NCBI GenBank assembly: GCA_034766995.1
Contig: CM068321.1
Location: 11,279,026 to 11,343,025 of the forward strand
Direction: 5' to 3'
Length of the DNA: 64,000 nucleotides
Source of the DNA: Acanthacorydalis orientalis
Taxonomy: Eukaryota > Arthropoda > Insecta > Megaloptera > Corydalidae
In this document: positions 50,320 through 61,469 of the stretch, in pieces
Layout of the letters: each line of letters opens with the position of its first letter
Numbering within the stretch: the stretch's first letter is position 1
Made by a program: the position numbers and the translations under genes
Notes under the pieces: generated by a model
Databases searched by the model: none
What the model was told of the DNA's origin: nothing
What the model saw: the letters and a program-made list of their open reading frames with translations, nothing else

Positions 50320-50880
50320 TATGATAGGAAACCAATTGCGGTTTTTGGTTTTCTGAATTCGAACCTTAATTTTTTCAAAAAGTGTCATTTTGTTGTGTTC
50401 ATGCTAATATAATTTTAAAGTGCATTTTTTGGTCTGTATTTTACTAACATCAACTTTGGTTTTATTATTAATTTTGCGTCGAATTATGCTATTGAATTAA
50501 AGACGATAAGAAGCAAATAAGAGTAATTTTTTTATGAGTTCAAAATGGGTGGTAAAGCAGCAAAAACTGCTCGTAAACTTGTGCTTTTGGTGTGAGTACT
50601 ATTAAAAAACGTACAGTGCAATAGTGGTTCCAAAAATTTCGTACTGGGGATGAGATCCATGAAGAAAGTCGTGGGCGTTCTTTCGTCAGTTTATAACGAC
50701 CAACTAAAGACGTCATTTGAATTAGAATTAGGCACATCAATTCGAGAACTTGCACAAAAATTAGAGGTTAGTCATCCAACAGTTCCAGACTTCTTAAAAC
50801 AGCTAGGAAAATCAAAAAACAAAAAAATGTATATGGATATGAAAGTTATAATCTGGAATTATTTTTCTACCAACCTAATA
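50320..50880 (+). mobile_element. Internally deleted mellifera-type mariner, copy A
   Basis: The left terminus is a diverged ATGATAGGAAACCAATTGCG then GTTTTTGG. The right terminus ends AATTATTTTTCTACCAACCT at 50875, next to TA. In between is the N-terminal third of a mariner transposase on the plus strand: YEFKMGGKAAKTARKL, KRTVQ-stop-WFQKFRTGDE, HEESRGRSF, LYNDQLKTSFELELGTS, IRELAQKLEVSHPTVPDFLK and QLGKSKN. It then jumps at about 50820 to the 3' end. The catalytic domain is absent. The recognition helices are intact enough to identify, but a stop and a frameshift break the frame. The same structure recurs at 62481-63034. Confidence 0.85.
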
Positions 50881-52232
50881 TATCTAAAAAGGAAACTTAT
50901 ATTCAATTCAGTGATATTGAATAGGTGAAATTTCATCAGATCGAAATAAAATAATAACTATACTTTATATCAAGCTAAAAATTTTACGATATTAAAAATG
51001 ATGATTCTTAAGAAATAAAATACTCCCTTTTTAATTTGTACAGGAGAAAATAAGAGAATGCAGTTAACGTTATAATTTTTTTTTCAATTTCCTATGACAT
51101 TCGGAAAATTATAAACTGTTAATCATATAACATTTTTTACACCTTATTAACGAAATTCCTTTGTAATGAAACAGTATGTTTACTTTAGTTCAGAACAATT
51201 AAAGAAAGAAATCTTAACAAAATTATAATCGATAAAAATAGACATTTATACATCTTCGAAACTAATTTAATATATCATCTCTTTTTTCAATAACTGCTTT
51301 TTTAATTTACTAGTTTGAATGTGGGAAAAAACTATTTTCAGAGTAATTGCTATAAACATACCAATCAATAAATTATTATTTAAAACTAATTTATTTAGTT
51401 CATTTCGTTAGTTAAAAATATAATGATATTAATAAAAACTTCATATTTAATAAAAAGTGTAATGAAATATTAATTCGTTAACAGTGTAAAAGATTATTGA
51501 ACATGTAAAATAAATAATAACAATATAAAATATATGTGAAAGATTGTATACCTATTGGAAATTTTATTTTTGTAGTGATGATTTATTGTTATAAAAAGAT
51601 ATCTATTTTATTTCTATATAAAATATCGTCGAAAAATTGTATATATTTCAACAAATAGACTGTGTAATAATTCAAATAAACGTACTGTATGTCAAAATAA
51701 AATTTTTTTCAATGAAAATTTTTGAAGTATTGAATGAAATTCTACTGTATTAAAAATGAGCTAGCCGCAGGATTTATTTTTCATTTCATACTAGTCATAT
51801 AAAATGACTGATTTGAAATATTTACTTACTGACACTTATCTGGTTTGTTCGTGAAACTTAAAATATATTACACACTATAGGTTATAAATAATAGCATATG
51901 TGGGACAAAAAAGGTGATTTTTAAATGTCGTTCAAAACAATTTTAAACTAACGATATAACTTTTATATTTTCATATTAATTTAATAAAAGAACATATGAC
52001 GTATTTTATTAAAATATAAATTTGATATAAATCATAAAAATAAAAAAAATAATTCTAAAATTAAGCTTGTATGTCTTAAAGAAAAAACACTTGCTTTTAT
52101 GGAATAGACTTTACTTATAGATTTCGTATTGAGCTGAAATTATATAAAAAGGCATTAATACTTTTTTATATTAAATACCTCAAAACTTGAAATACATTTT
52201 ATTCATTTATTATAAATAATACGTATTTTAAT

Positions 52233-52236
<4 letters not shown>

Positions 52237-52278
<42 letters not shown>
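52237..52278. repeat. (TA)n microsatellite
   Basis: About 40 bases. Confidence 0.95.
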
Positions 52279-52557
52279 CTGTATGTGTGTATCATAGTTT
52301 GATTTTGAATTAAATAGTTATTGTAGTTTAAAGCTTTGTTTGTCTTTAGTAACTTTATAATGCAGTTATGCTTTCCTGTTTGTTTTCAGTATAATATTTA
52401 TTGTTGTCATTGCTTTATACATGGAAACTCTGAGATTGTTCTCTAAGAATAATTGTTACTGCTTTTACAGATTTAGTTTCAATACACAAGTATAAATTTA
52501 TGTAAACAATAAAGTAAATATTTTATATTTACTAAAATTCTATATCGTCTTTCTGTT

Positions 52558-52620
52558 TTATATATATATGTATATATATATATATGTATGTATGTATATA
52601 TGTATATATGTATGTATATG

Positions 52621-52663
<43 letters not shown>

Positions 52664-52666
52664 GTA
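52558..52666. repeat. (TA)n/(TATG)n compound microsatellite
   Basis: Over 100 bases of mixed TATATA and TATGTATG units. Confidence 0.95.
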
Positions 52667-52782
52667 CAATTCTTGTGCGTGTGCATATTTTCTTCTTAGT
52701 AGATATTGACTATGTTTGTACTATTATTGTACTATGTTTATGATTAACCATTTGGTATATTTATTATTAAATCATTATATAC

Positions 52783-52825
52783 AAATATATATATATATAT
52801 ATACTTATATATATATATATATATG

Positions 52826-52870
<45 letters not shown>
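52783..52870. repeat. (TA)n microsatellite
   Basis: About 85 bases with CTTA and GTATG interruptions. Confidence 0.95.
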
Positions 52871-52875
<5 letters not shown>

Positions 52876-53652
52876 TACGATTGATATCCAGAAATAATTT
52901 GACTTTTAAAGCTACATGTTTTCTTGTAATTTTATTAATTATATTACATCATATGAATAGTCATTAAACGATTACTTGAAGGAAGATTCTGACATTTTTT
53001 TGTTTTATTTAATTGTTATTTTTTATAAAATATAATTTGGTGATACAAAGATTACTCAGAAAATATCTGTGATTTGTTTCTAAAAATAAATATTAGAGTA
53101 GAATTTTTTGAGTAAATTTTTCGCATATAATTTTTTCTGCAATATTTCTTAATTAAATTTGATCTTGACATACATTTGATGTAAAATTTAAAACAGTATA
53201 TAATTTTTGTGAGATAAATGAATCTGAAAATGTGATAGGATATAGATTATATTAACATTCTCATTAACTAGGTTTTTTTTAAAAAAAACTTAATATTTGT
53301 TTAAGGTTGTAAATATTTTTTGAATGATTTTGTTGTATTTTTATGTTAAATTCAAATATCAACCAAAAAACATTATAATTCAGTGAAGTATTATTTTATG
53401 ACTACTGACCTAGTATGTTAAAATACAATGAGCTATTTTTTAGTAAGAAGAAAATGAAATAGTACAAAATGAAATAATAGGAGAAATGTAATAGTAAAAA
53501 CTTAATAAATTTCCAAAATAAATTTATAAAACATGTTTCCATTAAATTTCATTTTTGTATTAGAATAAACTGTATATTTAATACATCAGAAAGTAGTATT
53601 AAAAAAATTAAAATTTTTTGTTGTTTTGTAAAGATGGTTGTATTACTTTCTA

Positions 53653-54540
53653 TTAGGTTGATAGAAAAATAATTGCGATTTATGAGCTATAAGGTCATAT
53701 AAATTTTATCAGCTAATAATTAACTTTAATAATCGAAATAAGCACCATTTAATCGCTAGATTTTTGCTAATTAATTACAAGATTATTTATTCCGGTGGTA
53801 TAAAATTCCGAAATTTTGGAGTTGATAAAATCTCGAAATGCAATTTCGGTAGCAGCTTGGTTGTTGAAGAACTTACTCGGTAAGAAGTTGTCAAAATGTT
53901 TAAAAAAGTGATAATCTATAAGGCGAGATGTCTGTTGAGTTTGGTGGATGAGGCAATGTTTCATAGCCCAAATCATTCAACTTTTGGAGGGTCAACCGCG
54001 CGACGTGTGATCGTGCATTTTCGTTCAGCAGAATTGGACCTTTTTGATTGACCAGTGCGAAGACCAGACGTAGTAGTTTTTGGCGAAACTCTCAGCTGTA
54101 ATGATTTCCCCAGGATTCAAAAAAGTGTAGTGGATTGTATCAAACGCAGACCATCAGTCATCATAATTTCCTTTTGGTGTAATTTTGGTTTTTCCTAAAT
54201 GCTTTGTGGCTTCATTTTTATCCAATCATTGTACAGACCGTTTTCTGTTGTCATAAAGGATCCATTTTTCATCGCACATTACAATACGATTAAGAAATGG
54301 ATCGTTTCTGTTGTCGAAAAGAAGTGTAGAACAAACTTCGTAACGGTGATATTTTTAGTTTTCGTTCAATTCATGCGGCACGTATTTGTCAAGCTTTTTT
54401 GATTTTTCCAGTTATTTTAAGTATTCCATGCCTTTTGGATGACTAACGCCTAATTTTTGTTCGAAATCTCGTATGTGATTCTGATTAAACTAATGCCTAC
54501 ACTGCTTTAGATTGTTTTTTGACACCAAACATTTTAATAT
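53653..54540 (-). pseudogene. Mellifera-type mariner transposase, 5'-truncated, copy C
   Basis: On the minus strand, a mariner transposase begins abruptly near 54540, inside the helix-turn-helix part, and ends at an inverted terminus at 53653-53680 (plus strand AGGTTGATAGAAAAATAATT then GCGATTT). Recognisable blocks are: VSHPKGMEYLK; a catalytic-domain stretch resembling MCDEKWILYDN (frame-shifted); ENARSHVARLTLQKLNDLGY then ETLPHP (about 53930-54030); YHFFKHFDNFLPSKFFNNQA; and FYTTGINNLVIN. The YHFFKHL/FDNFL block is diagnostic of the mellifera subfamily. Several frameshifts and stops make it dead. It supplies the catalytic portion that copies A and B have lost. The terminus matches theirs, so all three belong to one family. 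Confidence 0.85.
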
Positions 54541-54544
54541 TATT

Positions 54545-54940
54545 ATCAAATGAGGTATCAGTTACTTAATGTGTTCACTGGATTTTTTAAATATTGTTAA
54601 ATTTATTAGAGTGTAATTTTACTCAAAATTATTTATTAATTAATTTATATTATGATTACCACTACTCGTTAATAAAAAAATGTGACAAAACAAAGTTACG
54701 TGCTATAAAGTTTTTAATTATTTATTAAAATATAATCAAATAATGAAATTAATCAGCTGACTTCTTATTTTCTTGAAAATTTTTTTATAAAAATGAGCAT
54801 GACTTATAGTAATTATTATTTATTAGATGTAATCAAATGTTTTGATTCGGAAATAAAAGCTACGGATTTATTTCAAAGTTGTAAAGTATTTATTAATGTT
54901 TAATGTTGAATTTTGTATCGAATAAATAAAACATTGCGTC
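54545..54940. other. AT-rich noncoding stretch
   Basis: Nothing recognised. Confidence 0.5.
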
Positions 54941-55095
54941 GATTCAAAAACTAACGATCTCCACTAGAGTACATCGACGGTTTACGATATCGGCGACTCT
55001 CTTGAAATACGGAGTGACTACCGTGCGGTCGTTGCTTATATCCCCTTCAATCGAAAAGCTCTGACGCTTTTCGTGCTACTTGATTTAGCTAACAA
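54940..55095. promoter_or_regulatory. GC-richer segment with perfect hairpin
   Basis: A short complex segment: CATCGACGGTTTACGATATC, GGCGACTCTCTTGAAATACG. It ends with an exact inverted repeat, CGAAAAGC-TCTGAC-GCTTTTCG, at 55052-55073. It could be a conserved element, a small structured RNA or a decayed exon. No reading frame is supported. Confidence 0.3.
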
Positions 55096-55099
55096 GAAA

Positions 55100-55610
55100 T
55101 GTCGATATTATAAACATGTTATTTTTTATGTATGTCGCCTGTGGTTTCTTTCTTTTTATTTAGTTTGCTGTCAATTCAATGTTTTGTGTATATATGTAAT
55201 ATTTTTTAAGAGAGAAAAAAAGACGTTGATGTGAACACAATACGACGAAAATCTAAAATATATATGAAATCTGTTTTTTTGTATTTACAATATACAGAGT
55301 AGGATTATGATTTTTTTCTGTGGAAGTTTTATTAATGTTGCTTCTAATGCTCCTAATAAAATTGAATATTTCAATTACATTAAATATAATTAATATTTGA
55401 AATCTATTGAATATCAGAATATATTTATTATAATTAATGTTTTCAAAATGAAATAAATATTAAGATATTAAGTACTACACTCTTTATAAGTGAACTCGAA
55501 ACAACATTATTAATTAAAAATGTTATCTCTTCAATTTGAATAACCAATAGTAGAATCAAAATTGTGCAAAAGCTATTTAACGTAAACATGTTAAATTCAG
55601 ACAATCAAAT
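55100..55610. other. AT-rich noncoding stretch
   Basis: Nothing recognised. Confidence 0.5.
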
Positions 55611-55614
55611 TACC

Positions 55615-55840
55615 CAACTCTCATAGAAGTGAACAATGAGAGTACCGTTTTTAAGCAGGCGCCATTTACGTATATCTCGATATAGCGAATTAGATGAAAA
55701 ACAATAACGGAAACTACCGGTTTCTACCCTGAAACGATATCATCGTCGACAAAGAAACCCGCATTTGCACCATAGGCGTACGTACATCCCGTAATCGAAA
55801 ATTACTGATAATAACTGACAATTATCGCTCGTTTTTGAAT
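55615..55840. promoter_or_regulatory. GC-richer conserved-looking segment
   Basis: Contains AAGCAGGCGCCATTTACG, AAACTACCGGTTTCTACC and CATAGGCGTACGTACATCCC in AT-rich flanks. No coding frame is seen. It is a candidate enhancer. Confidence 0.25.
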
Positions 55841-56081
55841 TACAATGTTATAACCGTTTACGTTAATTCAGTTTTAATGTCGGTCTACGTTCCTATTAAT
55901 AAGAGTAAAAATGTTATTATTGCCATGAAAAGTATTAAGTGTACAAATTAATTCGGTGAATTCTTTATATAAATGAATGTTTACGGAAAAATGAAATGTA
56001 TTTCAATCTTTAAAATATCCCCCATTTATATAATTTTGCTCTATCTATTAGATAAATAACGAATCTGTTGTCGAAATAACT

Positions 56082-56267
56082 ATGGCTGCTTCGAGTCGAT
56101 TAAATCCTAATGCATTTTCGGACCTCTTCCAATGTTTTAGCATTTTTTGCATGTTTTACACATCACAACACTTCTTCGAAGCTGAACAAATCATGTGTGC
56201 AATACCTAATATGTTGCTTTTCGGACGCTATCGTGTTCACTATTTTTTTTTTGTAAAGGTATGCTAA
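56082..56267 (+). CDS. Small open frame of unknown nature
   Basis: An ATG at 56082 opens 61 codons with non-repetitive composition: MAASSRLNPNAFSDLFQCFS and then an aromatic, hydrophobic stretch with AEQIMCAIPNMLLFGRYRVH. A possible splice donor, AAAG|GTATGC, lies at about 56259, just before the stop. GC is higher than in the neighbouring DNA. No domain is recognised. It could be a small exon, a decayed gene fragment or chance. Confidence 0.2.
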   Translation: MAASSRLNPNAFSDLFQCFSIFCMFYTSQHFFEAEQIMCAIPNMLLFGRYRVHYFFFVKVC

Positions 56268-56269
56268 CT

Positions 56270-56660
56270 ACTTCACCATGATGTATATTGTTTTTAAATG
56301 TTAAGGTTAAGATTTCAAAATTTGAAGACGAGAAAATATTTTAATTTAAAACAAAGCTATGATTGATTCAATTTAAAGGAATCGAATTAATTCGTACACC
56401 TAATCTATTTCTTTATATTACTAAAAAAAATTATAATTTACTTGTATAAATCATAGAATAATATCAATAGAAATTTGATTTATATTAGATGTATATTTGA
56501 TGTCAATACTTATAGTTACAATTGAATATTTCAGTATTTTCCCAAATATCATATTTGTAAGAAACTAAAAACTGATTCATTCCTTTAAAATATTCTTAGA
56601 CATTTTTATATATGATAGTGTTTGATGTCATTTTTAGATTCTAAACTTAAGGCATATATA
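56270..56660. other. AT-rich noncoding stretch
   Basis: Nothing recognised, apart from GATTCTAAACTTAAGGC at 56637-56653. That string resembles the terminus of the adjacent MITE. Confidence 0.5.
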
Positions 56661-56673
56661 TATATATATGTGG

Positions 56674-56856
56674 TGATTCAATTTAGGCTTCCACATGGAA
56701 GTATTAATAGAATGCGCAGGGGGTAATGTAAGTCATATTATTTTCTATTTAGTATTTTAGTTCAATTTAATACTGAAATACTATTGAACTCAAAATAATA
56801 AATGGGGAATAACATATTTTTTTTAATACTTTCGTGTGGAAGCCTTAAGTTGAATC

Positions 56857-56857
<1 letters not shown>
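56674..56857. mobile_element. MITE with about 34-bp terminal inverted repeats
   Basis: The left end, TGATTCAATTTAGGCTTCCA then CATGGAAGTATTAA (56674-56707), matches the reverse complement of the right end, whose plus-strand sequence is TTAATACTTTCGTGTGGAAG then CCTTAAGTTGAATCA (56823-56857). There are only a few mismatches and one gap. The interior also folds back partly (TATTTTAGTTCAATTTAATA against ATACTATTGAACTCAAAATA). Total length is about 184 bases with no coding capacity. (TA)n tracts flank both sides, suggesting insertion in a (TA)n array. The superfamily is uncertain. Confidence 0.8.

Positions 56858-56901
<44 letters not shown>
56858..56901. repeat. (TA)n microsatellite
   Basis: About 42 bases adjoining the MITE. 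Confidence 0.95.
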
Positions 56902-56904
<3 letters not shown>

Positions 56905-57681
56905 CACTATATAATAAGAAAAATCATGTAGCATAATGGCAAGTTACTGAAAAATTGGTATCGATTTTTAATAACTTGGAACTGCGGATTAGGCCATTGC
57001 CATCGAAACAGGCATAAGCGACAATGAAGGTAATCAATAATAAATTATTGAATATTTTTGTTCGGAAAATTTGATATGGTTTGTAAAAGTGTGAAAAAAG
57101 GAAATTTAAAAACTTTCCTCTTCATTATCACTATCAAAGTTTCTAAGATAAGATATTTTATTAAATCAATTAAAACATGTCACTAATTAATTACCTATAT
57201 AGTGTTTGGAGAAAGTAAAAATATCAGATCTTAAATATCTCTTATAAAAAAGAACTAGTTTATAATTTTTACTTTTTCACTTTTTTAATGTAGAACAAAA
57301 ATAAAATTTATAACAATTAGCCTCCTATGAAACAATTATTAAACCAGCAATTAATCAATTACAAGTTGTTCAAGATTTCAAATTACTACCCTACATAGAA
57401 ATAATAGTCAGTGGTATTGTAAATCACTTTTATAATTACACAAAATGTTTTATTTATTTACTTTCCTTCAATTACATTTATGTATGTTTATATATATATA
57501 TATATATAATTTCTCATTTTTGATACATTAATAAAACAGTTACATAAAAAAAGTAATAAAAACTGAAACTAACTGTGCCAAACATACTTTCCTTCCAAGT
57601 GATATTCTTGGTAAATTTGTACTTTTTCAGCTTTTACACTTTTTATAAATAAGTAAATGGTATAAATAAAGATAATTACAA

Positions 57682-57723
<42 letters not shown>

Positions 57724-58430
57724 GCGCTTTCAAAGATAATTAGATATAAAATTATTGTTCAGAAATGATAAATGAGAGCAAAGAAACGAAAATGTTTTTA
57801 TTTCTGATACAAAATAATTAATTCAAAAAAAACTATTGTTTCATGTCGAACAAGATATAAAGAGTACGTATTTCATAAAAAAAGTTATAAATTGAATTCC
57901 GTTGAAAAAGTAAAAATCAATCGTCGCAATTCAGGTATTTAATGATCAAACTAATTCATCACTGTCACCGTTCCTTTGAACGTTATCGTATCATCACCTT
58001 GTGTAGATTAATTTTATACTTTTACGGTTTATTTTAATTTTCAATGTTCATTTTATATTTGTTACAAACGATTGTATGAATATCAGTCTAGTTAAAGATT
58101 TTATTGAATTTATTTTTTTTGTTCAAATTTATTTTGTTTGCTTTTATATTTGTTTTGTAGTCTAATAGTTTAAAGATAATTAAGAATTATATCATTTTTT
58201 TATCATTTCGTTTTTGTTTTGTAATAAATAATCTCTGCTTTTGTAATAATTGTAAAAAGTATGTTATTTCTGTTCTGTCTACAAAATTATTGACAAGTTT
58301 GTCAATACCTCCTCTTTATATATCTTTCTATATACATAAAATCAAAATTATCCATAAAAAATTTTATAAAACAATACGTTGCAAAAATATTCTTTTTACT
58401 AGAATGTTCATATTGGCATACTAACATATA
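56905..58430. other. AT-rich noncoding stretch
   Basis: No gene is seen. A dispersed-repeat-like string is near 57026-57062. A mildly complex segment at 57910-58010 (TCATCACTGTCACCGTTCCT) may be a conserved element. (TA)n tracts are at 57491-57508 and 57684-57721. Confidence 0.5.
57684..57721. repeat. (TA)n microsatellite
   Basis: About 38 bases. Confidence 0.95.
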
Positions 58431-58431
58431 T

Positions 58432-58433
<2 letters not shown>

Positions 58434-58468
<35 letters not shown>
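58434..58468. repeat. (TA)n microsatellite
   Basis: About 34 bases. Confidence 0.95.
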
Positions 58469-58470
<2 letters not shown>

Positions 58471-58628
58471 ACGACGTTTACTTATTTATTTGGGATGTGG
58501 CTTCTATGATACCCAAATGTATTTATTGTTTCATTCGGTTACATGTACATGCTTATAATTGACAAGTGAGCAAGCGCAGCGAGCCCGGGGGTTAATGAAC
58601 GAAGCAAGTAGAGGGCGGAGCCCCCTAG
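58434..58628 (+). mobile_element. Probable Helitron 3' end or short nonautonomous Helitron
   Basis: The sequence ends GTGAGCAAGCGCAGCGAGCC then CGGGGGTTAATG, and finally GGGCGGAGCCCCCTAG followed by T. GGGC-GGA-GCCC is a small hairpin directly before CTAG, which fits the CTRR terminus of Helitrons. GC-rich AGCGCAGCGAGC strings are common near Helitron 3' ends. A possible 5' terminus, TCTATATATA (near 58434), would make the element about 195 bases. No Rep/helicase coding sequence is present. The 3' end is better supported than the 5' end. Confidence 0.45.
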
Positions 58629-58639
58629 TATATATATAT

Positions 58640-59010
58640 ATATATACTTTTAAAAATGTACAACAATAATATTTATTTAAAAGTATTTGATATATATGAC
58701 TGTATTGTTTTTGTTGCTAATTTGATTGTTGTTTGAGGATTATGCTGGCTACACACAACAAGAAACAAGTCTGAAAATCGTATATCTTATACGATTTATG
58801 TCTTATAAGCTTATATATAATATCCAGAATAACCTATTCAGTTTTTATATCACTGTATATCATTTATACAGTACGTTTTTTAATGTTCATAAAAGTTAAT
58901 ATTTTTTTTTAAAAAGATTTAGTTTTTAAAATAGAAAAGTGATCATATTCTTTTATATTTATCTAGCGATTACGTACTGTTGATTTGTTTCCAGAATAAG
59001 TACTCTTATA
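58640..59010. other. AT-rich noncoding stretch
   Basis: Nothing recognised after the short (TA)n tract that follows the Helitron end. Confidence 0.5.
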
Positions 59011-59011
59011 T

Positions 59012-59681
59012 ACAGGTAACCCTCGTATAACACGGTCGTTAGGTTCCTAAAAAATGCCGTGTTGTACGAATTCGTGTTATATGGAACAAAGAACTAGTAT
59101 CAAAAACAAGGCTAGGTTTCAAAAATTAATAAAACTATTTTCTTTTTATGACTCAGAAAATATGTTTATTAAAACCATTAATAATTGATCAAAAGTATTA
59201 CATATTAATATTACGAAATGTTTTATTCTTCATCACCGTTAAACACCATTAAAAAAGGGCGTTTTCTTTCTGACAAAATATGCTCATCTTCTGAGCTTTC
59301 ATCGTTTTCTTTTACCTAAGAGATCTTTATAAATTTCATTGTATGGAGCCTAAGCATTTGTGAAGTTCTCTCTTAAATTTGCGCTTTTGTCAGTAGAAGA
59401 ATCTGCATTTAGAAAATAGAATTCCAATTGTTCGGCTAAGTTTGTGCCTTCCTGTATACTTTTTAGGGTAAAATTTTGATCTTCAGCGTTCCCACCTGTT
59501 CTATCGTCCTCTGAATTAATTTGGCTTATTTCAGATGCCACTTTTACCAAATTCTAAAACCCTGTTAGAGCGAAACTGTGTTGTAGGAATGTTGTGTTGT
59601 ACGAGGATTTCCCCAATTCTCAAAGCATGTTAGAGTAAAACCGTATTATAAGAATGCCGTATTATATGGGGGTCTATTTGT
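59012..59681 (-). mobile_element. pogo/Tigger-like element remnant
   Basis: The terminal inverted repeats are CAGGTAACCCTCGTATAACA then CGG (59013-59035) and the reverse complement of CCGTATTATATGGGGGTCTA then TTTG (59658-59680). CAG-starting ends with a CCCT(C/T)G...AACACGG pattern are typical of pogo/Tigger elements, and TA flanks the left end. Subterminal GTGTTGTACGA/GTATTATA strings are repeated inside. On the minus strand an acidic frame of 66 codons (59350-59550: SEISQINSEDDRTGG..., LAEQLEFYFLNADSSTDKSA) resembles the acidic tail after the DDE domain in Tigger/Jerky-type proteins. The catalytic and DNA-binding domains are missing, so this is an internally deleted copy. Confidence 0.65.
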
Positions 59682-59818
59682 TAATTCATAAAGACAATTT
59701 TATTAATTTTGTAAGAAATAGATTTATAGATTATTGATTTTATTGAATTTTTATAAGAAATAATATTTTTTTTTAATATAACTTCAGTTTATTTATTTGT
59801 ATTAATCGCTTAATGGTA

Positions 59819-59825
<7 letters not shown>

Positions 59826-59890
<65 letters not shown>

Positions 59891-59900
59891 CAGTAAGTTT

Positions 59901-59935
<35 letters not shown>
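59826..59935. repeat. Two adjacent long (TA)n arrays
   Basis: (TA)n at 59826-59886 and 59905-59935 are separated by ATTCAGTAAGTTTCATAC. Confidence 0.97.
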
Positions 59936-59938
<3 letters not shown>

Positions 59939-61469
59939 TAGTTAATATAATAAAATGTTGATTATTTTTGGCTCATTTGCCTCTAATTTAAATATGATAA
60001 TTATCTTAATTCTGAAATATAATTAAGTTTCAATAAATACAATATATAAGTATAAATAAATTATTACTTCTTAATTGATGTTTCAACATATAACTAAAAA
60101 GTTTAATGGAGATATTTGTGGCAGCTAAAGTATAGTACATAAAATGAACCCGTGTCAGTAAATGCAGAAAGCAAATGTATGTATATTTATTTATTCATTT
60201 GAAAAGTTGAAAATATATTCCAAAACATGAAGCATACTGAATTATATATTTCACCATATTTTGAAAATAAGGTTTTTTTTATAATGATAAAGAAAAAAAT
60301 ATTTGCTTAATATATTTTTATCTCATTTTTATGTAAAAAGTCAATAAAATTTTTACAGTGACCTTCTATTATTTGGTACTTAATTTAATTTAAAATTCAA
60401 GTTGACATTTTTTTATATGCATGCAGTTTTTCATTCATTTATATAAAAAAATATTTATTGCATGCTATTTCGAATAAAAATCCTATAATGTAGGATGAAA
60501 TTTTAACCACTGGTCTATTTTTAAATTTCATTCCGCGAATTCAGTAATAAGGTCACATCATTCTGTAATCCAAGAACACTCAAGTACAACCGCTAAAAAT
60601 AAATTTTAAATTCGTTCGTTAATAAACTTTTCGTACGTCTTCGTTGTTCTATAAAGTCAGGTTTTTAAATCAATTAGCGTTTATCTACAATACAAAAATG
60701 TAGTATTTAACTCTTTTTTAGTATCTTATTACACAAATTACCCTCGAAGTCAAGCTCATATTATTAATATATAATCATTTCAATTTAGTATATTTATATA
60801 TATTTTATCCTTTTTTCATGTTAAATTAAGAGTATTTTTATTAAAATAAGCATTTAATTTCATTATTGAAGATATTGTAGTATGTTTATTTTTGAATTTT
60901 ATATTCTGCCAATTTTTTATTTCATTTTATTGTAAATGAGTAACAATATTGCAACTGAATAACTTTTATAAATGATTACACATGTTTATAAAAATATAGA
61001 TATTTTTAATCACTTTAGTGTCATTTGTAATATATTTAAACAATTTATTTTTAATTTGTTTTATTTCAATAATAATGCTTCAAATTGTAAAACAATTAAA
61101 GAACTCGACATTCAAATAAAGAAATAGTATATTCAGTTAATATCAGAATGTTTATAAAAAGAATATTTTGATTTATATACACGAAATGAATTCGTTTTTA
61201 AGTAACTTTAAACAGTCTAAAATTCTACTTTCAAAAATTTATTTTTCATTCTTCTCACAAACCACAATTTTTTAATGATGAGAAATACTCACTAGTTAAC
61301 TAATGATAATTTTTTGTTATTACTTTGATGGTGCAATCTTTTTTCGAGTATTAAGGTACAGAAAATCTTTGACTTTTCTGTAACTTATTTTTTCGTACCT
61401 TATGTAAGATTTTTCTATATCTTAACATTCTGAAAATAATGGTTTTGTAATAAAAATGTGCATAAATAT

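Larger units (their letters stand above)
50885..53650. other. AT-rich noncoding stretch
   Basis: No gene is seen. Microsatellites are listed separately, and an AGGTTTTTTTTAAAAAAAAC palindrome is at about 53270-53289. Confidence 0.5.

Noticed and set aside
50540..50755. 71-codon minus-strand frame
   Set aside because: Antisense to the mariner copy A coding remnant on the plus strand.
54199..54402. 67-codon plus-strand frame
   Set aside because: Antisense to the mariner copy C transposase remnant.
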